DNA from: CAZHCA01 sp964530825
Lineage (GTDB): Bacteria > Bacteroidota > Bacteroidia > Chitinophagales > Saprospiraceae
Assembly: GCA_964530825.1 (NCBI GenBank)
Contig: CAZHCA010000016.1
Span: forward strand, 32,507 to 96,506
Direction of reading: 5' to 3'
Length of the DNA: 64,000 nucleotides
Under the pieces are notes generated by a model. The model was not told the DNA's origin. It saw only the letters and a list, made by a program, of their open reading frames with translations, and made no database searches. The position numbers were made by a program, and so were the translations under genes. Below are positions 54,087-63,882 of the stretch, one piece after another. The first letter of the stretch is position 1. Each line of letters opens with the position of its first letter.

Positions 54087-56552
54087 CTAATTCGAAAGGA
54101 CCCAACTGGAAAAGACTGCATCGGATTCACTAATCACTCCTACATGATAGATCCCGTTCGACAAACGCTCTAGATTATCCTCAAAGAAGAACACACCCTG
54201 AGGCTGATTCCCGTCAAATAAACGCTGCACCTCGCGACCGAACTGATCATACAATACCACTTGCACCCGACCCCGTTCAGGCAGATAACCACGCAACTGC
54301 AAATCACCACGGCTTGGATTGGGAAAGATGGTAAGTTGTAACCCTACCTCCTCCGGCACGATGGCCGTCTGAGTCGAAACCAACGCATCGATGCGGTAAA
54401 CTGCAAAATCGTAACCATGGGTCGGGCCGTCTAGCCGCATAAGTCCTTTCTCCACTTCCAGCGTCGCCCGGCGACCGCTAATTTCGTCGACTAGTGTATA
54501 AGAGCCGTCTGCAAAAGGCTCGCTTAGGACCGCCAAGTAAAGGGCAGATTTGGCGCTCGACGAAAGATTTGCAACTACCAGGCGATAGTCGGAACCTTCC
54601 GAACGAACGAAAGCATATACATCCGTGTCGGCTAACAAAAAGGCCGGCTCATAGTCGCCGTGTTGCAAGACCGGATCACGCTGGCGCAATTGAACCAGCT
54701 GCCGGTAGCGATGCAAAATAGACGTACTGTCAGCCAACTCATCTGCTACATTATAGTTGCGGTAGTTAGATTGGGGCGGTGCCCAGGGCGTGCCAGTAGT
54801 AAATCCGGCATTAGCTGCTGCGCTCCACTGCATGGGCGTACGAATGTCGGGGTGGTTCTGGCTACCGATCATACCGATTTCTTCACCGTAATACAAAAAA
54901 GGAATGCCGGGTAACGTCAGGTAAATCGAAGCTACCTGCTTGGCTGCTTCGGGGTTGCCTCCCACCACACTCATAATCCGGGGCTGATCGTGATTAGACC
55001 CAAATATACCGTATTGTAGATGCGGATATACATCAAACGTTTTCTGCATCTGAAAGTACAGAAAATCCGGACTCCCGGTACTGGTGCTTAACAGGGCACT
55101 AGCCAGATCAAATTCAAAGCAAAAATCCATTCGGTCCCCGACCACGTAAGGGATCACTGCTTCGGTGTTATCCCACACCTCCCCTACCGTGAAAGCTTCG
55201 GGTTGGACCGACTTGTAATGATTGTGGAAATCATGGAGCAGCGCATAGGTCTCAGGTAGGTTTTCCAATTGATTGCCATCCTCAAAAAGATATTTTATCG
55301 CATCGAGCCGGAACCCGTCAATGCCAATGTCTTCCAGCCAATACCGGGCAATGGCGAACATGCTATCTCGTACAGGCGGATATTCGTAGTTTAAATCGGG
55401 CATCTCCCGAACAAATAATCCGTAGTAGTAGTCGCCATTCTTGCTGTGCCAGATATTCTGCCCCCATGGGCCTTGTTGGTTGGGCTTGCTTTCGGACCAG
55501 CGATAGAAGTTCCGAAAGTGGGGGTCGCCGGCCGCAGACTGCACAAACCAGGAGTGCTGGTGAGAGCTGTGATTCATCACGTAATCAATGATTACGGCTA
55601 TACCGCGCTCGTGAGCCGCATTGAGAAAGGCTTTGAAATCTTCCATGTTTCCATACTCGGGATTGATCGCCCGGTAATCCATCACATCGTAGCCATGGTA
55701 GGATTCGGTGGGATGGATGGGCATGAGCCAGATGCCGGTGATCCCCAGATCCGTGTCGGTATCCGGATCGCCATCGTTTAAGTAGTCGAGTTTTTCAGTA
55801 AGGCCCTTAAAATCACCGATACCGTCTCCATCGCTGTCGTAAAAACTGCGTACAAAAATTTCGTAAAAAACGCGGCCATTCCAGTGGTGTACATTGTCCC
55901 AATCGCGCTGATCTACATGGATCAGGTTGGGCATGAGCAGGGTATCGGCTTTTTCTGCTCCGCGCACGATCAGTTGGACGTCGTAGGTACCAGGGTTTTC
56001 GTACAATACCGCCGCCAGCTCTTCCGAGGTGGTCTCCGGCTTACCACCTTCGAAAGTCCATTCACGTGACGTTACCAGACCGGAAGAAATATCCTCAAAG
56101 GCTAAGATCCCGCCCGAAAAAAGCGTTGTGCCGCTTACCCAAAAGTCGGCCACCAGCGGCGCATTGGGATCGTCGGGAATGAGGTCATTGTACCAGACCG
56201 ACACTCGGTTTTCTCCATCGACTACGGTGTACGCCCGGTTGTTGCCCACACCGGGAAACTCCTCAGTGCCATCCCATTGACCGTTGATGCGGAATTTAAA
56301 CTCGATACGCTGGCCAACTCTAAATCCATCAATAGCGACCTGGTAAATACTATCGCCGTCGGTATCCGCTAATGGTGTCAGGTTTGACCCCCAGCCGTTG
56401 AAATCACCGGCAATATCCACAAAATCCGTAGCCGGATTAAAAGCCCCCATTTCCATGAGGTAGCTCATTTTCACCTCGAAAGTGACGGAAACGCCGTGTA
56501 AATTGCTAATGAAGCAAATAAGAAAAGCGAGTAAAACCAATAGGGATTTCAT
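54087..56552 (-). CDS. GH13 alpha-amylase with N-terminal glycogen/starch-binding-like and PKD domains and T9SS sorting domain
   Basis: From the ATG at 56552 the protein is 821 residues with a signal peptide (MKSLLVLLAFLICFISNLHG). Order of parts: beta domain with VDIAGDFNGWG (about 22-120, CBM20/48-like), a PKD-like domain (about 135-225, FEDISSG...REWTFEGG), the GH13 barrel (about 235-650) with VIIDYVMNHS, GFRLD (Asp417), TVGEVWD (Glu458) and FGSNHDQPR (Asp522), a beta domain, and a T9SS sorting domain (FPNPSRGDLQLRG to the end). It should be exported and act on extracellular starch or glycogen. It lacks local sus genes. The upstream 30 open codons are excluded because the signal peptide begins at the internal Met. 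Confidence 0.92.
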   Translation of the reverse strand: MKSLLVLLAFLICFISNLHGVSVTFEVKMSYLMEMGAFNPATDFVDIAGDFNGWGSNLTPLADTDGDSIYQVAIDGFRVGQRIEFKFRINGQWDGTEEFPGVGNNRAYTVVDGENRVSVWYNDLIPDDPNAPLVADFWVSGTTLFSGGILAFEDISSGLVTSREWTFEGGKPETTSEELAAVLYENPGTYDVQLIVRGAEKADTLLMPNLIHVDQRDWDNVHHWNGRVFYEIFVRSFYDSDGDGIGDFKGLTEKLDYLNDGDPDTDTDLGITGIWLMPIHPTESYHGYDVMDYRAINPEYGNMEDFKAFLNAAHERGIAVIIDYVMNHSSHQHSWFVQSAAGDPHFRNFYRWSESKPNQQGPWGQNIWHSKNGDYYYGLFVREMPDLNYEYPPVRDSMFAIARYWLEDIGIDGFRLDAIKYLFEDGNQLENLPETYALLHDFHNHYKSVQPEAFTVGEVWDNTEAVIPYVVGDRMDFCFEFDLASALLSTSTGSPDFLYFQMQKTFDVYPHLQYGIFGSNHDQPRIMSVVGGNPEAAKQVASIYLTLPGIPFLYYGEEIGMIGSQNHPDIRTPMQWSAAANAGFTTGTPWAPPQSNYRNYNVADELADSTSILHRYRQLVQLRQRDPVLQHGDYEPAFLLADTDVYAFVRSEGSDYRLVVANLSSSAKSALYLAVLSEPFADGSYTLVDEISGRRATLEVEKGLMRLDGPTHGYDFAVYRIDALVSTQTAIVPEEVGLQLTIFPNPSRGDLQLRGYLPERGRVQVVLYDQFGREVQRLFDGNQPQGVFFFEDNLERLSNGIYHVGVISESDAVFSSWVLSN

Positions 56553-56740
56553 AAGCGTAGTGATTTTGTTTTGAGAAAAGGTATGTCGGATGCTTGATTT
56601 CAGATAATGATAATAGTTACCAAAAGTGCGGCTATTTTGCATTCCCGGTAGTTTCCCATATATGATTCCGCCGACTCAGTATTTTACATTAAATTAACTG
56701 GCACTCAATCACCACTTAATCATCAATTATTTTCAATTGT

Positions 56741-59700
56741 ATGCAACTCCGATTTCTGCTGCTCTTTCTAAGCGTTCTCCTCGTACGCCCAGCAATCCAT
56801 AGCCAGAACGTTACCGATACGCGTCTGCTCACACATCCGGCCGTTGGCCAGGATCGCATTGCTTTCGTCTACGCCGAAGACCTCTGGACCGCCGACCACG
56901 AAGGCACCAATCCTCGACGCCTGACTATCGATGAGGGTGTAGAATCCGACCCCGTCTTCTCTCCCGACGGCTCCATGATCGCATTTAGTGCGGCCTACGA
57001 CGGTAACATCGACGTCTTTGTAGTACCGGCTTCCGGCGGCATCCCAAAACGGCTGACCTGGCATCCCGGTGCTGATCAGGTGCAGGATTTCACACCGGAT
57101 GGCCGAAGCGTGCTCTTTAACTCGCGACGCGCTACTTATACCAACCGGCATGCTAAGCTTTACACCGTCTCCGTCGAAGGCGGTCAACCGGTTGAGTTGC
57201 CCATACCCACCGGCTACCGGGCTGCCATTGCTCCCGATGGCAAGCATTTGGCGTACGTACCGCTATATGAGGTTTTCAATCAATGGAAGAATTACCGGGG
57301 CGGCACCCAGGGCCGGATTTGGATCATGGATCTCGGCACTAAAGAGGTTACCGAAATTCCCCGCCCTGCAAACGGCGCAAATGATGCCAACCCGCAGTGG
57401 ATCAACAATACCGTTTACTTTCGCAGCGACCGAAACGGCGAGTTTAACCTGTTTTCTTATAATACCGCTTCGGGTAAAGTCAGCCAACTCACCGATTATG
57501 AAGACTTTCCGGTGCTTAGTTTATCGGCCAAGGGTAACGATTTGCTCTACGAACAGGCAGGCTACCTGCACCGCTTCGACCCAGCCACACAGCGCAGTAC
57601 TAAACTCACTATCGGTATAGCGACCGACCTTTTGGAGCTCCGGCCGCGCTACGTATCAGGCGAGGATTACATCCGCGAGGCAGGGATCTCGCCTTCCGGC
57701 GCGCGGGCTGTATTCGACTTTAGGGGTGAAATCGTTACGGTCCCATCAGAAAAAGGCGACGTCAACAACCTCACTCAAACCCCAGGAGCCCACGAGCAGG
57801 ACCCGCAGTGGTCACCCAATGGTAAATCCATTGCTTATTTCTCCGACGCTTCGGGTGAATATGCCTTGCATGTACGTAATCTGCAGGAGGGCTCCACCCA
57901 AACTATTGCCCTTGCAGGCGCAGGCTTTTACGCCTACCCGCACTGGTCGCCCGATTCCAAGCATATTGCTTTTGTTGATAATAGCCGAACCTTGTACGTG
58001 GCACAGGTAGCTTCGGGCCAAGTAACTAAAATCGATCAGGACCACTACTACCTCCCGGGCGCCTTCCGGGAAAGCTTCGGGTCTTGGTCGCCCGATTCCA
58101 AGTGGATCGCCTATACACGCATCATTGAGACCAACTTCGAGCAGGCCTACGTCTATAGCTTGGAAGAAGAGCAATCCTATCCGCTTTCCGACGGCCTGTC
58201 GAACGTTTCCGAGCCCGTATTTGATCCCAGCGGTAAATTCATTTACATGCTGGCATCGACCAACGCCGGGCCGGTAGTCAATTGGTTCGAGCAGTCGAAT
58301 CAGGACATGGAAATGACCCACTCAATCTACTTGGCCACCCTACAGGATAACCTGCCCTCACCCTTGAAGAAAGAGAATGATATAGAGCCAACCGGTGAAG
58401 AACAAGAAGACGACGACGATCCGGAAGAAAAAACCATTCCATCCGTTCGGATTGACTGGGACGATCTCCAGCAACGGATTATCTCCTTGCCGGTATCGCC
58501 CGGCATGTACAGCCGCCTGAGCAGCCCGTCTGAGGGACAACTGCTGTATCTGTCCAATGACAACGGCCAATCTACGCTCCATATGTTTGACATGGAAAAG
58601 CGGGAGGCCGAACCGATTATGCCGGCCGACTGGTATGCGGTAGCAGCTAAAGGCGAAAAAATACTTTACCGGCAACAAAGCTCCTGGGGAATAGCTGAGG
58701 TTGGAAAAAAACCGGAGAATGGAAAGTTAAAAACCGATGCGATCGAGGTCAAGATCGACCCAGTAGCCGAGTGGAAAAACATATTCCACGAAACTTGGCG
58801 CGTCAACCGCGACTATTTCTACGACCCCGGCATGCACGGTGCCGACTGGGAAGCGATGCGGGAAAAATATGCCGTTTTTCTTCCCGACGTTTCGTGCCGT
58901 GGAGACCTCTATCGCGTCATGCAATGGATGTGTAGCGAATTAGGCGTGGGCCACCATCGCTTCGGCAGCCGGGGCGACCGTATGCGCGAACCCGAAATAG
59001 TAGGTGGCGGCCTGTTGGGAGCCGACTACAAAGTCGACAACAACCGCTATCGATTCGATAAGATCTACGGCGGTCTGAACTGGACGCCCGATCTGCGGGC
59101 ACCCCTGACCGAACCGGGTGTCCAGGTCGACGAAGGCGACTACCTGATTACCGTCGACGGGGAAATAGTCACCGCCGAACAAAACTTGTACCGGTTTTTC
59201 GAAAATAAAGCCGGCAAACTAGTCAAACTCACGGTAGCCGATAACTCCACTGGCAACGATGCTCGTACGGTCGACGTAGTCCCCATAGCCGATGAGTCGG
59301 CCCTGCGCAACCGCGATTGGGTGGAAGGCAATATCCGGAAAGTAGACGAGGCAACCAATGGGCGTGTGGCTTACGTTTACGTGCCTAATACGGCGGCACT
59401 GGGCCACCAGTATTTCAAGCGCTACTTTTTTCCTCAGGTCGACAAAGAGGCGGTCATCCTGGACGAACGCCATAACGGGGGCGGTCAGATCGCTGACTAT
59501 TACATCGACCAGTTGCGCAAACCCTACCAGTCGCACTGGAATTTCCGCTACGGAGCCGATCTCAAATCACCCAGCGGCTCAATCCAGGGCCCTAAGGTTA
59601 TGCTGATCGATGAAACGGCTGGCTCCGGGGGTGACCTCCTGCCTTGGCTCTTCCGGAAATTCGAGATGGGCCCGTTGATCGGTAAAACGACCTGGGGGGG

Positions 59701-59965
59701 ACTGGTGGGCGTCCTGGGTTTTCCTGAATTCATCGACGGCGGGTCAGTTACAGCACCTAATGTAGCTTTCTATTCCGAGGATGGTTTCCGAGTGGAAAAT
59801 GAAGGGGTGGCTCCCGATATTGAAGTCGAGCAATGGCCTAAAGAAGTCATGCAGGGCCGCGACCCACAGTTAGAGAAAGCTATCGAAGTAATCATGGAAC
59901 AACTTCAAGAGTACAAACCCGAATATCCCGAGCGGCCGGACTATCCGGTGCGGGTCAATAAATAA
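56741..59965 (+). CDS. Tricorn-like S41 protease with beta-propeller and PDZ domains
   Basis: A 1074-residue secreted protein (signal MQLRFLLLFLSVLLVRPAIHSQ). Residues about 25-540 form two propellers of PD40/WD40-like repeats with FSPDGSMIAFS, FTPDGRSVLF, WSPNGKSIAY and WSPDSKWIAY motifs. A linker rich in Asp/Glu (about 545-570) leads to the C1-like domain, a PDZ domain (about 760-850) and the S41 protease domain with DERHNGGGQIADYY and the nucleophile motif DETAGSGGD (Ser962). Tricorn-like proteases degrade peptides, here in the periplasm or outside the cell. It starts 188 bases from the divergent amylase and ends at a perfect 30-base palindrome. Confidence 0.92.
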   Translation: MQLRFLLLFLSVLLVRPAIHSQNVTDTRLLTHPAVGQDRIAFVYAEDLWTADHEGTNPRRLTIDEGVESDPVFSPDGSMIAFSAAYDGNIDVFVVPASGGIPKRLTWHPGADQVQDFTPDGRSVLFNSRRATYTNRHAKLYTVSVEGGQPVELPIPTGYRAAIAPDGKHLAYVPLYEVFNQWKNYRGGTQGRIWIMDLGTKEVTEIPRPANGANDANPQWINNTVYFRSDRNGEFNLFSYNTASGKVSQLTDYEDFPVLSLSAKGNDLLYEQAGYLHRFDPATQRSTKLTIGIATDLLELRPRYVSGEDYIREAGISPSGARAVFDFRGEIVTVPSEKGDVNNLTQTPGAHEQDPQWSPNGKSIAYFSDASGEYALHVRNLQEGSTQTIALAGAGFYAYPHWSPDSKHIAFVDNSRTLYVAQVASGQVTKIDQDHYYLPGAFRESFGSWSPDSKWIAYTRIIETNFEQAYVYSLEEEQSYPLSDGLSNVSEPVFDPSGKFIYMLASTNAGPVVNWFEQSNQDMEMTHSIYLATLQDNLPSPLKKENDIEPTGEEQEDDDDPEEKTIPSVRIDWDDLQQRIISLPVSPGMYSRLSSPSEGQLLYLSNDNGQSTLHMFDMEKREAEPIMPADWYAVAAKGEKILYRQQSSWGIAEVGKKPENGKLKTDAIEVKIDPVAEWKNIFHETWRVNRDYFYDPGMHGADWEAMREKYAVFLPDVSCRGDLYRVMQWMCSELGVGHHRFGSRGDRMREPEIVGGGLLGADYKVDNNRYRFDKIYGGLNWTPDLRAPLTEPGVQVDEGDYLITVDGEIVTAEQNLYRFFENKAGKLVKLTVADNSTGNDARTVDVVPIADESALRNRDWVEGNIRKVDEATNGRVAYVYVPNTAALGHQYFKRYFFPQVDKEAVILDERHNGGGQIADYYIDQLRKPYQSHWNFRYGADLKSPSGSIQGPKVMLIDETAGSGGDLLPWLFRKFEMGPLIGKTTWGGLVGVLGFPEFIDGGSVTAPNVAFYSEDGFRVENEGVAPDIEVEQWPKEVMQGRDPQLEKAIEVIMEQLQEYKPEYPERPDYPVRVNK

Positions 59966-59968
59966 TAG

Positions 59969-59998
59969 AATGCCCCGAGACGGCCGTCTCGGGGCATT
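59969..59998. terminator. Perfect 30-base palindrome between convergent genes
   Basis: A 15-base arm on each side with no loop spacer, GC-rich, placed 4 bases after the stop codon of the protease gene and 27 bases before the end of the dodecin gene. Likely a bidirectional terminator. Confidence 0.75.
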
Positions 59999-60024
59999 TA
60001 ATTCTGCTCATCCAGGAAGACCTG

Positions 60025-60228
60025 TCAGCTTGTTACCTCAAAGGAAATGTTCGCGATTACCGCGAACTCGCTGATGTCATTGTTTTCCACCCGGCATTTC
60101 ATCTCCTTGATGTAAACCGACTTGATGTTCTTCACGGTTTTTGAGGCTTCCTGTACGGCTCGGCGCGCCGCATCGTCGAAACTGTTTGGCGAGCTGGCAA
60201 TTACTTCGATGACTTTTACAATAGCCAT
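60025..60228 (-). CDS. Dodecin family flavin-binding protein
   Basis: A 67-residue protein from the ATG at 60228 (the open frame upstream is longer but the A-rich leader and family start agree with MAIVKVIEVIASS). The whole dodecin fold is present: VKVIEVIASSPNSFDDAARRAVQEASKTVKNIKSVYIKEMKCRVENNDISEFAVIANISFEV. Dodecins are dodecameric cytoplasmic proteins that store FMN or CoA. Monocistronic, followed by the palindromic terminator. Confidence 0.92.
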   Translation of the reverse strand: MAIVKVIEVIASSPNSFDDAARRAVQEASKTVKNIKSVYIKEMKCRVENNDISEFAVIANISFEVTS

Positions 60229-60491
60229 AAAATTAGATTTTAGTTTAAAATTTGGTGTATTGGAAAACTTACGAAAAAAAATCACCTCCTCCAACAGCCG
60301 CACCAACTATTCGTAAACATTCTGTTGAACACCCCTTTTCGCAAATCGCCGGCCCTGTGCCAAGTAATCCAATTATTTTACCGCCCTTTTGCTTTTTCTT
60401 CTACAAAAGTCATACCGCATGCTACCTTTTTGAACTTCGCATCTTGCGCCATTTTTCCACCATTGTGTACCTGCTTTGCTTTTAGCTGATA

Positions 60492-60845
60492 ATGATCTTT
60501 TTTACTTCTGCCGCATTTCTGCCCAATTGTACCATCACCCGTATTGATGGCAGCGGTGTAGTTGCCGCATGCCTGGAGGATACCATTCCCAAGCTCCTGG
60601 AATCCGCTCGAATTGCCGGCCTCTCTGTATCGATTTTTTATGAAAATGGACCGGTCTACCAGCGTGCTTTTTGCTGAGTTAATAAGCATAAGCGGGACAG
60701 CCTGCATCTGGTCCAGGTTTTCGGCGGTGTTTGACTATCTGGTTACGCTATTGGCACAGGAGGAAAAGGTGATCGACCTTGATCAGCCTTTTTAGAATTC
60801 CTGGAATTTACGGCACTGGAATGCGAAAAATCTGGAAGGGACATA
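60492..60845 (+). pseudogene. Decayed serine hydrolase (beta-lactamase family) 5' fragment
   Basis: Three frames in series carry parts of one product: a secreted start with KLLESARIAGLSVSIFYENGPVYQRAF (frame of 60492), then VFDYLVTLLAQEEKVIDLDQPF after a frameshift, then FLEFLEFTALECEKSG after another. This is the usual N-terminal pattern of class C beta-lactamase-like serine hydrolases (PGLSVAI...VYQRAFG, then KPVFAYLVLKLVEEGKLDLDQP). The SxxK and later motifs are missing. Confidence 0.6.
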
Positions 60846-61175
60846 ATGATAACGTCGCTTATACGCGCTACCATTCCCATAACCTTGCGGATCGCGTTTG
60901 GTACCGATTGCTTCCCGTCACCCTATTCGGACACCCTACCCCGGGCCATTGACACGGCTTTGCTGATCTGTGCTGACGAAAAGCCGTCTAGAGTGGATCC
61001 GATTCCCCTCATTCCGGAAAACTTGCGCGACGATGCCACCTTCACCTGGCACGACGGAGACAACTCGCCTTCCCGCAAAGTGGCCCAAACCAGCAGCTAT
61101 ACTATTGAGGTGGCCACCCCTTGTTTTTCCTTTCCGCTTACCATCCGGTCCCGGCTGGCAGGGTGCCGGTCGTAA
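60846..61175 (+). pseudogene. Fragment of a gliding-motility/adhesin-like protein domain
   Basis: The frame holds IPLIPENLRDDATFTWHDGDNSPSRKVAQTSSYTIEVATPC, the typical tail of the Ig/PKD-like repeats in large T9SS adhesins (TWQDGS..SPTFTVT..GTY.VEV), with no start-adjacent signal peptide and no sorting domain. It follows the hydrolase fragment without separation, so the two remnants are probably joined by deletion. The 300 bases after it, up to 61496, show nothing recognisable. Confidence 0.5.
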
Positions 61176-61496
61176 GTTCTGGGGAATTATCTTTATTGCC
61201 CTAGGGAAGTGTATTATTTGAGCATGTTTAAATTCGGATGAGGAGAATCCTTTATCTTGCAGAAAGGAAAAAGCAAAAGTAACCGATTTGCAATCATTTC
61301 TCCACACCCTTAGCTACGAACCCCAATGCGATTCCGGAGATCTGAAGGCTCCAGCACAAGTCATTACCGAAAGAAACTTTACCGAAGGACCGTTATACTT
61401 GGCATCGAGCCCAAAGTGTTGAGCAAGGTGAGGAATCATAAAGGATTTATTAACGTAGACTGATGTGCCGTTGGGGCGCGCTAAAGATTTCACATT

Positions 61497-61895
61497 ATGA
61501 AAAACCTACTATTACAAGCATTGCGCATCGGTGTCATTACCGGCGCCATCAATGCGGTTATAGTATTTTTATTGGGCGGCTCTGTCTTAGACACCCCCTA
61601 TGTCGCTCCGGGGGTGGCCGAAACCCAGCCGGTTACGACTTTTGCTTACGTTGCTTTTGTACTCACCGTTATCCTCATCGTTATCGGGGCCTTGCTCTTG
61701 AGCTTGCTGGTGCGCTGGATGGGGGCTCCTGGCATTCGTACCTGGCAAGTCTTGGGTATTATCTTCCTGATTCTTTACGCAATATTTCCATTTGTCGGCC
61801 CCGAGATTGCCTCTACAAAGGCAGCTATTTTGGTGAATATTCTACACCTTGTTGCCGGCATTCCAGCCCTCTTGTACCTGCCGCGCAAAGTTTAA
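61497..61895 (+). CDS. DUF6069-like four-helix membrane protein
   Basis: A 132-residue membrane protein with four hydrophobic segments (about 8-28, 50-75, 85-102 and 110-128). It starts with MKNLLLQALRIGVITGAINAVIVFLLG and carries LLSLLVRWMGAPGIRTWQVLGIIFLILYA in the middle, matching the DUF6069 pattern. Function unknown. It is placed 208 bases before a cupin gene on the same strand and may be a separate transcript. Confidence 0.7.
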   Translation: MKNLLLQALRIGVITGAINAVIVFLLGGSVLDTPYVAPGVAETQPVTTFAYVAFVLTVILIVIGALLLSLLVRWMGAPGIRTWQVLGIIFLILYAIFPFVGPEIASTKAAILVNILHLVAGIPALLYLPRKV

Positions 61896-62103
61896 ACCGG
61901 CTGTGGTCACATAATCGGAAGCTTGCTGTTTCGACTGATGTGCTACCTTCTGTTTTCATGTAGAATAATGTTTTTTCTCCTGCTGACCCTGAGTAAGCTA
62001 GTAGAGGAATGGCTGCCTCCTAAAACGTCGTTTTTTTTCAATTCTCGGCCACCTGCTTGATGGATCTTTACGGTATAATTCTTAACCTAAAACACATTAA
62101 AAA

Positions 62104-62532
62104 ATGATTACAGCTAACTTACATCAGCTGCAACTTGCAGCGTTTACCGCCAAAGAAGACGCTAAACAATGCTGCCGGGTCACCTTCCCACTTTTGGGCG
62201 CCCATGGCACAGATAATTCAGCAACCGTTTACTTCGAGTTAGAGCCGGGAAACCGTGTGGGTCGGCACACCGACAGCGCCGAGGAAATCTTACTCATTTT
62301 GGAAGGAGAAGTAGAAGCATCCATTGGGGAAGAAATCGCGAACGCATCAGCAGGAACGTTGCTAGTGGTTCCCAAACTCACTCCGCACGATGTCAGAAAT
62401 ATTGGCGACACGAAAGCCAAGGTATTGGGTTTCTTCGGCGGCGCCAACCATATCGTAGCTACCTTCGATCATGGCTGGCTACCCGAAGGGGAAAAAGTGG
62501 TCAGTACCGCAGCTGTATTTGAGCAGGCCTGA
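62104..62532 (+). CDS. Cupin-domain protein
   Basis: A 142-residue single cupin. Motif 1 reads GNRVGRHTDSAEEILLILEGEVEASIG with His and Glu metal ligands, and motif 2 reads GTLLVVPKLTPHDVRNIG with the second His. A conventional Cupin_2 fold with a possible metal or small-molecule site. It is 78 bases before an AraC regulator, suggesting a regulated pair. The A-rich leader AAAAA just before the ATG fits Bacteroidota starts. Confidence 0.88.
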   Translation: MITANLHQLQLAAFTAKEDAKQCCRVTFPLLGAHGTDNSATVYFELEPGNRVGRHTDSAEEILLILEGEVEASIGEEIANASAGTLLVVPKLTPHDVRNIGDTKAKVLGFFGGANHIVATFDHGWLPEGEKVVSTAAVFEQA

Positions 62533-62609
62533 GCCGGGAAAAAGAGTGTTGGGAACTACTATTGGTTACCCAGCACTCCAATTCAAAAATTTTTTCCTAC
62601 TTTGGAAAT

Positions 62610-63485
62610 ATGCGGGTTCGTGTAATTGAACATTCGCCTAGTGATTATTTGCGCCCTTTCGTCTCTTGGTATTGGGAAGGTGACTTCAATATTGGTGCAA
62701 CCGGCCAATTAAACCAGCAGGTTGTTCCTAATGGTTACGTCGAACTGATCATTCACCTCAGCGATGGGCATTGCGATTTGCTCGGCAGACAGGGGTGGGG
62801 CCCCTCGCCCGACTACACTATTATCGGTTTATACACCCGGCCCTACGAAGTTCAATTTCCCACCCATGTAAGCGTTTTCGGTATCCGGTTCAAGCCGGAA
62901 GGCATTTTCAACATTTTCGGCGTCCCTGCAGCTGCCTTTAAAGGGGAATTCGAAGATATGGTGATGGTTTTGGGTAACGAGTTTCGGTCCTTCTGCGAAA
63001 GCTTGAAAGAAAGTGTAACGACCACTGATAAAATCATGCTGACCAACCATTATCTGACGCAAATGGCCGAGCGGAATAAAATAGAAATGAATTACGTCAA
63101 CCAGGCGGCCGAGCTAATTCGTCAAGCTAAGGGTAATTTACGCATTGAGGAATTGCCACAACAAGTACACATTAGCCTGCGGCAGCTAGAGCGGACCTTT
63201 AAAAACCAAATTGGCATTACCCCCAAACATTATCTACGCATTGCCCGCATGAATGAAGTTCATCGCTTGCTGCAGGAAAAAAGTTGCTTAAATTTTACCG
63301 AAGTAGCCCACCAATCGGGTTATGCCGACCAGGCCCACTTCATTCGGGATTTCAAGCAAATAACCGGTGCCAAGCCAACCGTATTTCTGCACAATAATCA
63401 GCAATTTTTGATCGATGCCACGCCCGGCGGGATAAAGCAACGAAACGCGCCATATACGGCGACCGCTCCGCTACCTATCAGATAA
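62610..63485 (+). CDS. AraC family transcriptional regulator with DUF6597 N-terminal domain
   Basis: From the ATG at 62610 the protein is 291 residues. The N-terminal DUF6597-type sensor domain has YLRPFVSWYWEGDF, QVVPNGYVELIIHLSDG and SVFGIRFKPEGIFNIFGVP. The C-terminal HTH_18 has QAAELIRQAKGNLRIEELPQQVHISLRQLERTFKNQIGITPKHYLRIARMNE and AHQSGYADQAHFIRDFKQITGAKPTVF, with both helix-turn-helix units complete. It probably controls the cupin gene. A 16-codon upstream extension is possible but lacks an ATG with context. Confidence 0.9.
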   Translation: MRVRVIEHSPSDYLRPFVSWYWEGDFNIGATGQLNQQVVPNGYVELIIHLSDGHCDLLGRQGWGPSPDYTIIGLYTRPYEVQFPTHVSVFGIRFKPEGIFNIFGVPAAAFKGEFEDMVMVLGNEFRSFCESLKESVTTTDKIMLTNHYLTQMAERNKIEMNYVNQAAELIRQAKGNLRIEELPQQVHISLRQLERTFKNQIGITPKHYLRIARMNEVHRLLQEKSCLNFTEVAHQSGYADQAHFIRDFKQITGAKPTVFLHNNQQFLIDATPGGIKQRNAPYTATAPLPIR

Positions 63486-63492
63486 TCCCTAC

Positions 63493-63882
63493 ATGCCGAT
63501 CATTTTTCCTAGCACTTTCCCCGGCGGATTCTCCGCGATACCGCTAACGTTTACCTGCTCAAAATAATCATACCAGCCGGAGGCCATTGCCCTGGTGAAG
63601 CAGATTCAGGGACGGCGATGGGTGCCGGAACAGAAAGCCTGGTCGTTGCCTTACTCCCTGTAAAAATTCAACCACCTGAAATACCTTTTCCGGGGACGGC
63701 TAAGCATGCAGTTCGATCCGGAGAAGCAGCCACCCCCAGATACGCGGAAGGCAAGTCCCACGGAGCTGAAGGCCTGGAACGGGGCACTGGAGGCGGTGCA
63801 AGAGAAGATGATCCTGAAGCGCATGAGTCGGCATACGCTAAAGAGCTATTGCAGTTTATTGGACACCTTGTTCGGTCATTTT
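63493..63882 (+). pseudogene. Tyrosine recombinase (phage-type integrase) N-terminal pseudogene
   Basis: Opening at ATG 63493 (MPIIFPSTFPGGF), the frame continues through an in-frame TAA at 63565-63567, then YQPEAIALVKQIQGRRWVPEQKAWSLPYSL, a second TAA at 63661-63663, then KFNHLKYLFRGRL, a linker, and the core-binding start MILKRMSRHTLKSYCSLLDTLFGHF. This matches the arm-binding plus SAM-like N-terminus of Bacteroidota site-specific integrases. Two stops and the insertion at 63883 leave no catalytic domain. Confidence 0.8.

Noticed and set aside
60378..60707. Minus-strand open frame of 109 codons over the hydrolase remnant
   Set aside because: It is antisense to the recognisable serine-hydrolase fragment, has no family match and no good start context, so it is treated as a chance frame.
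61263..61445. Possible cytochrome-peroxidase remnant (a frame with QSFLHTLSYEPQC)
   Set aside because: Only a few residues suggest it and no haem-binding motif is present.
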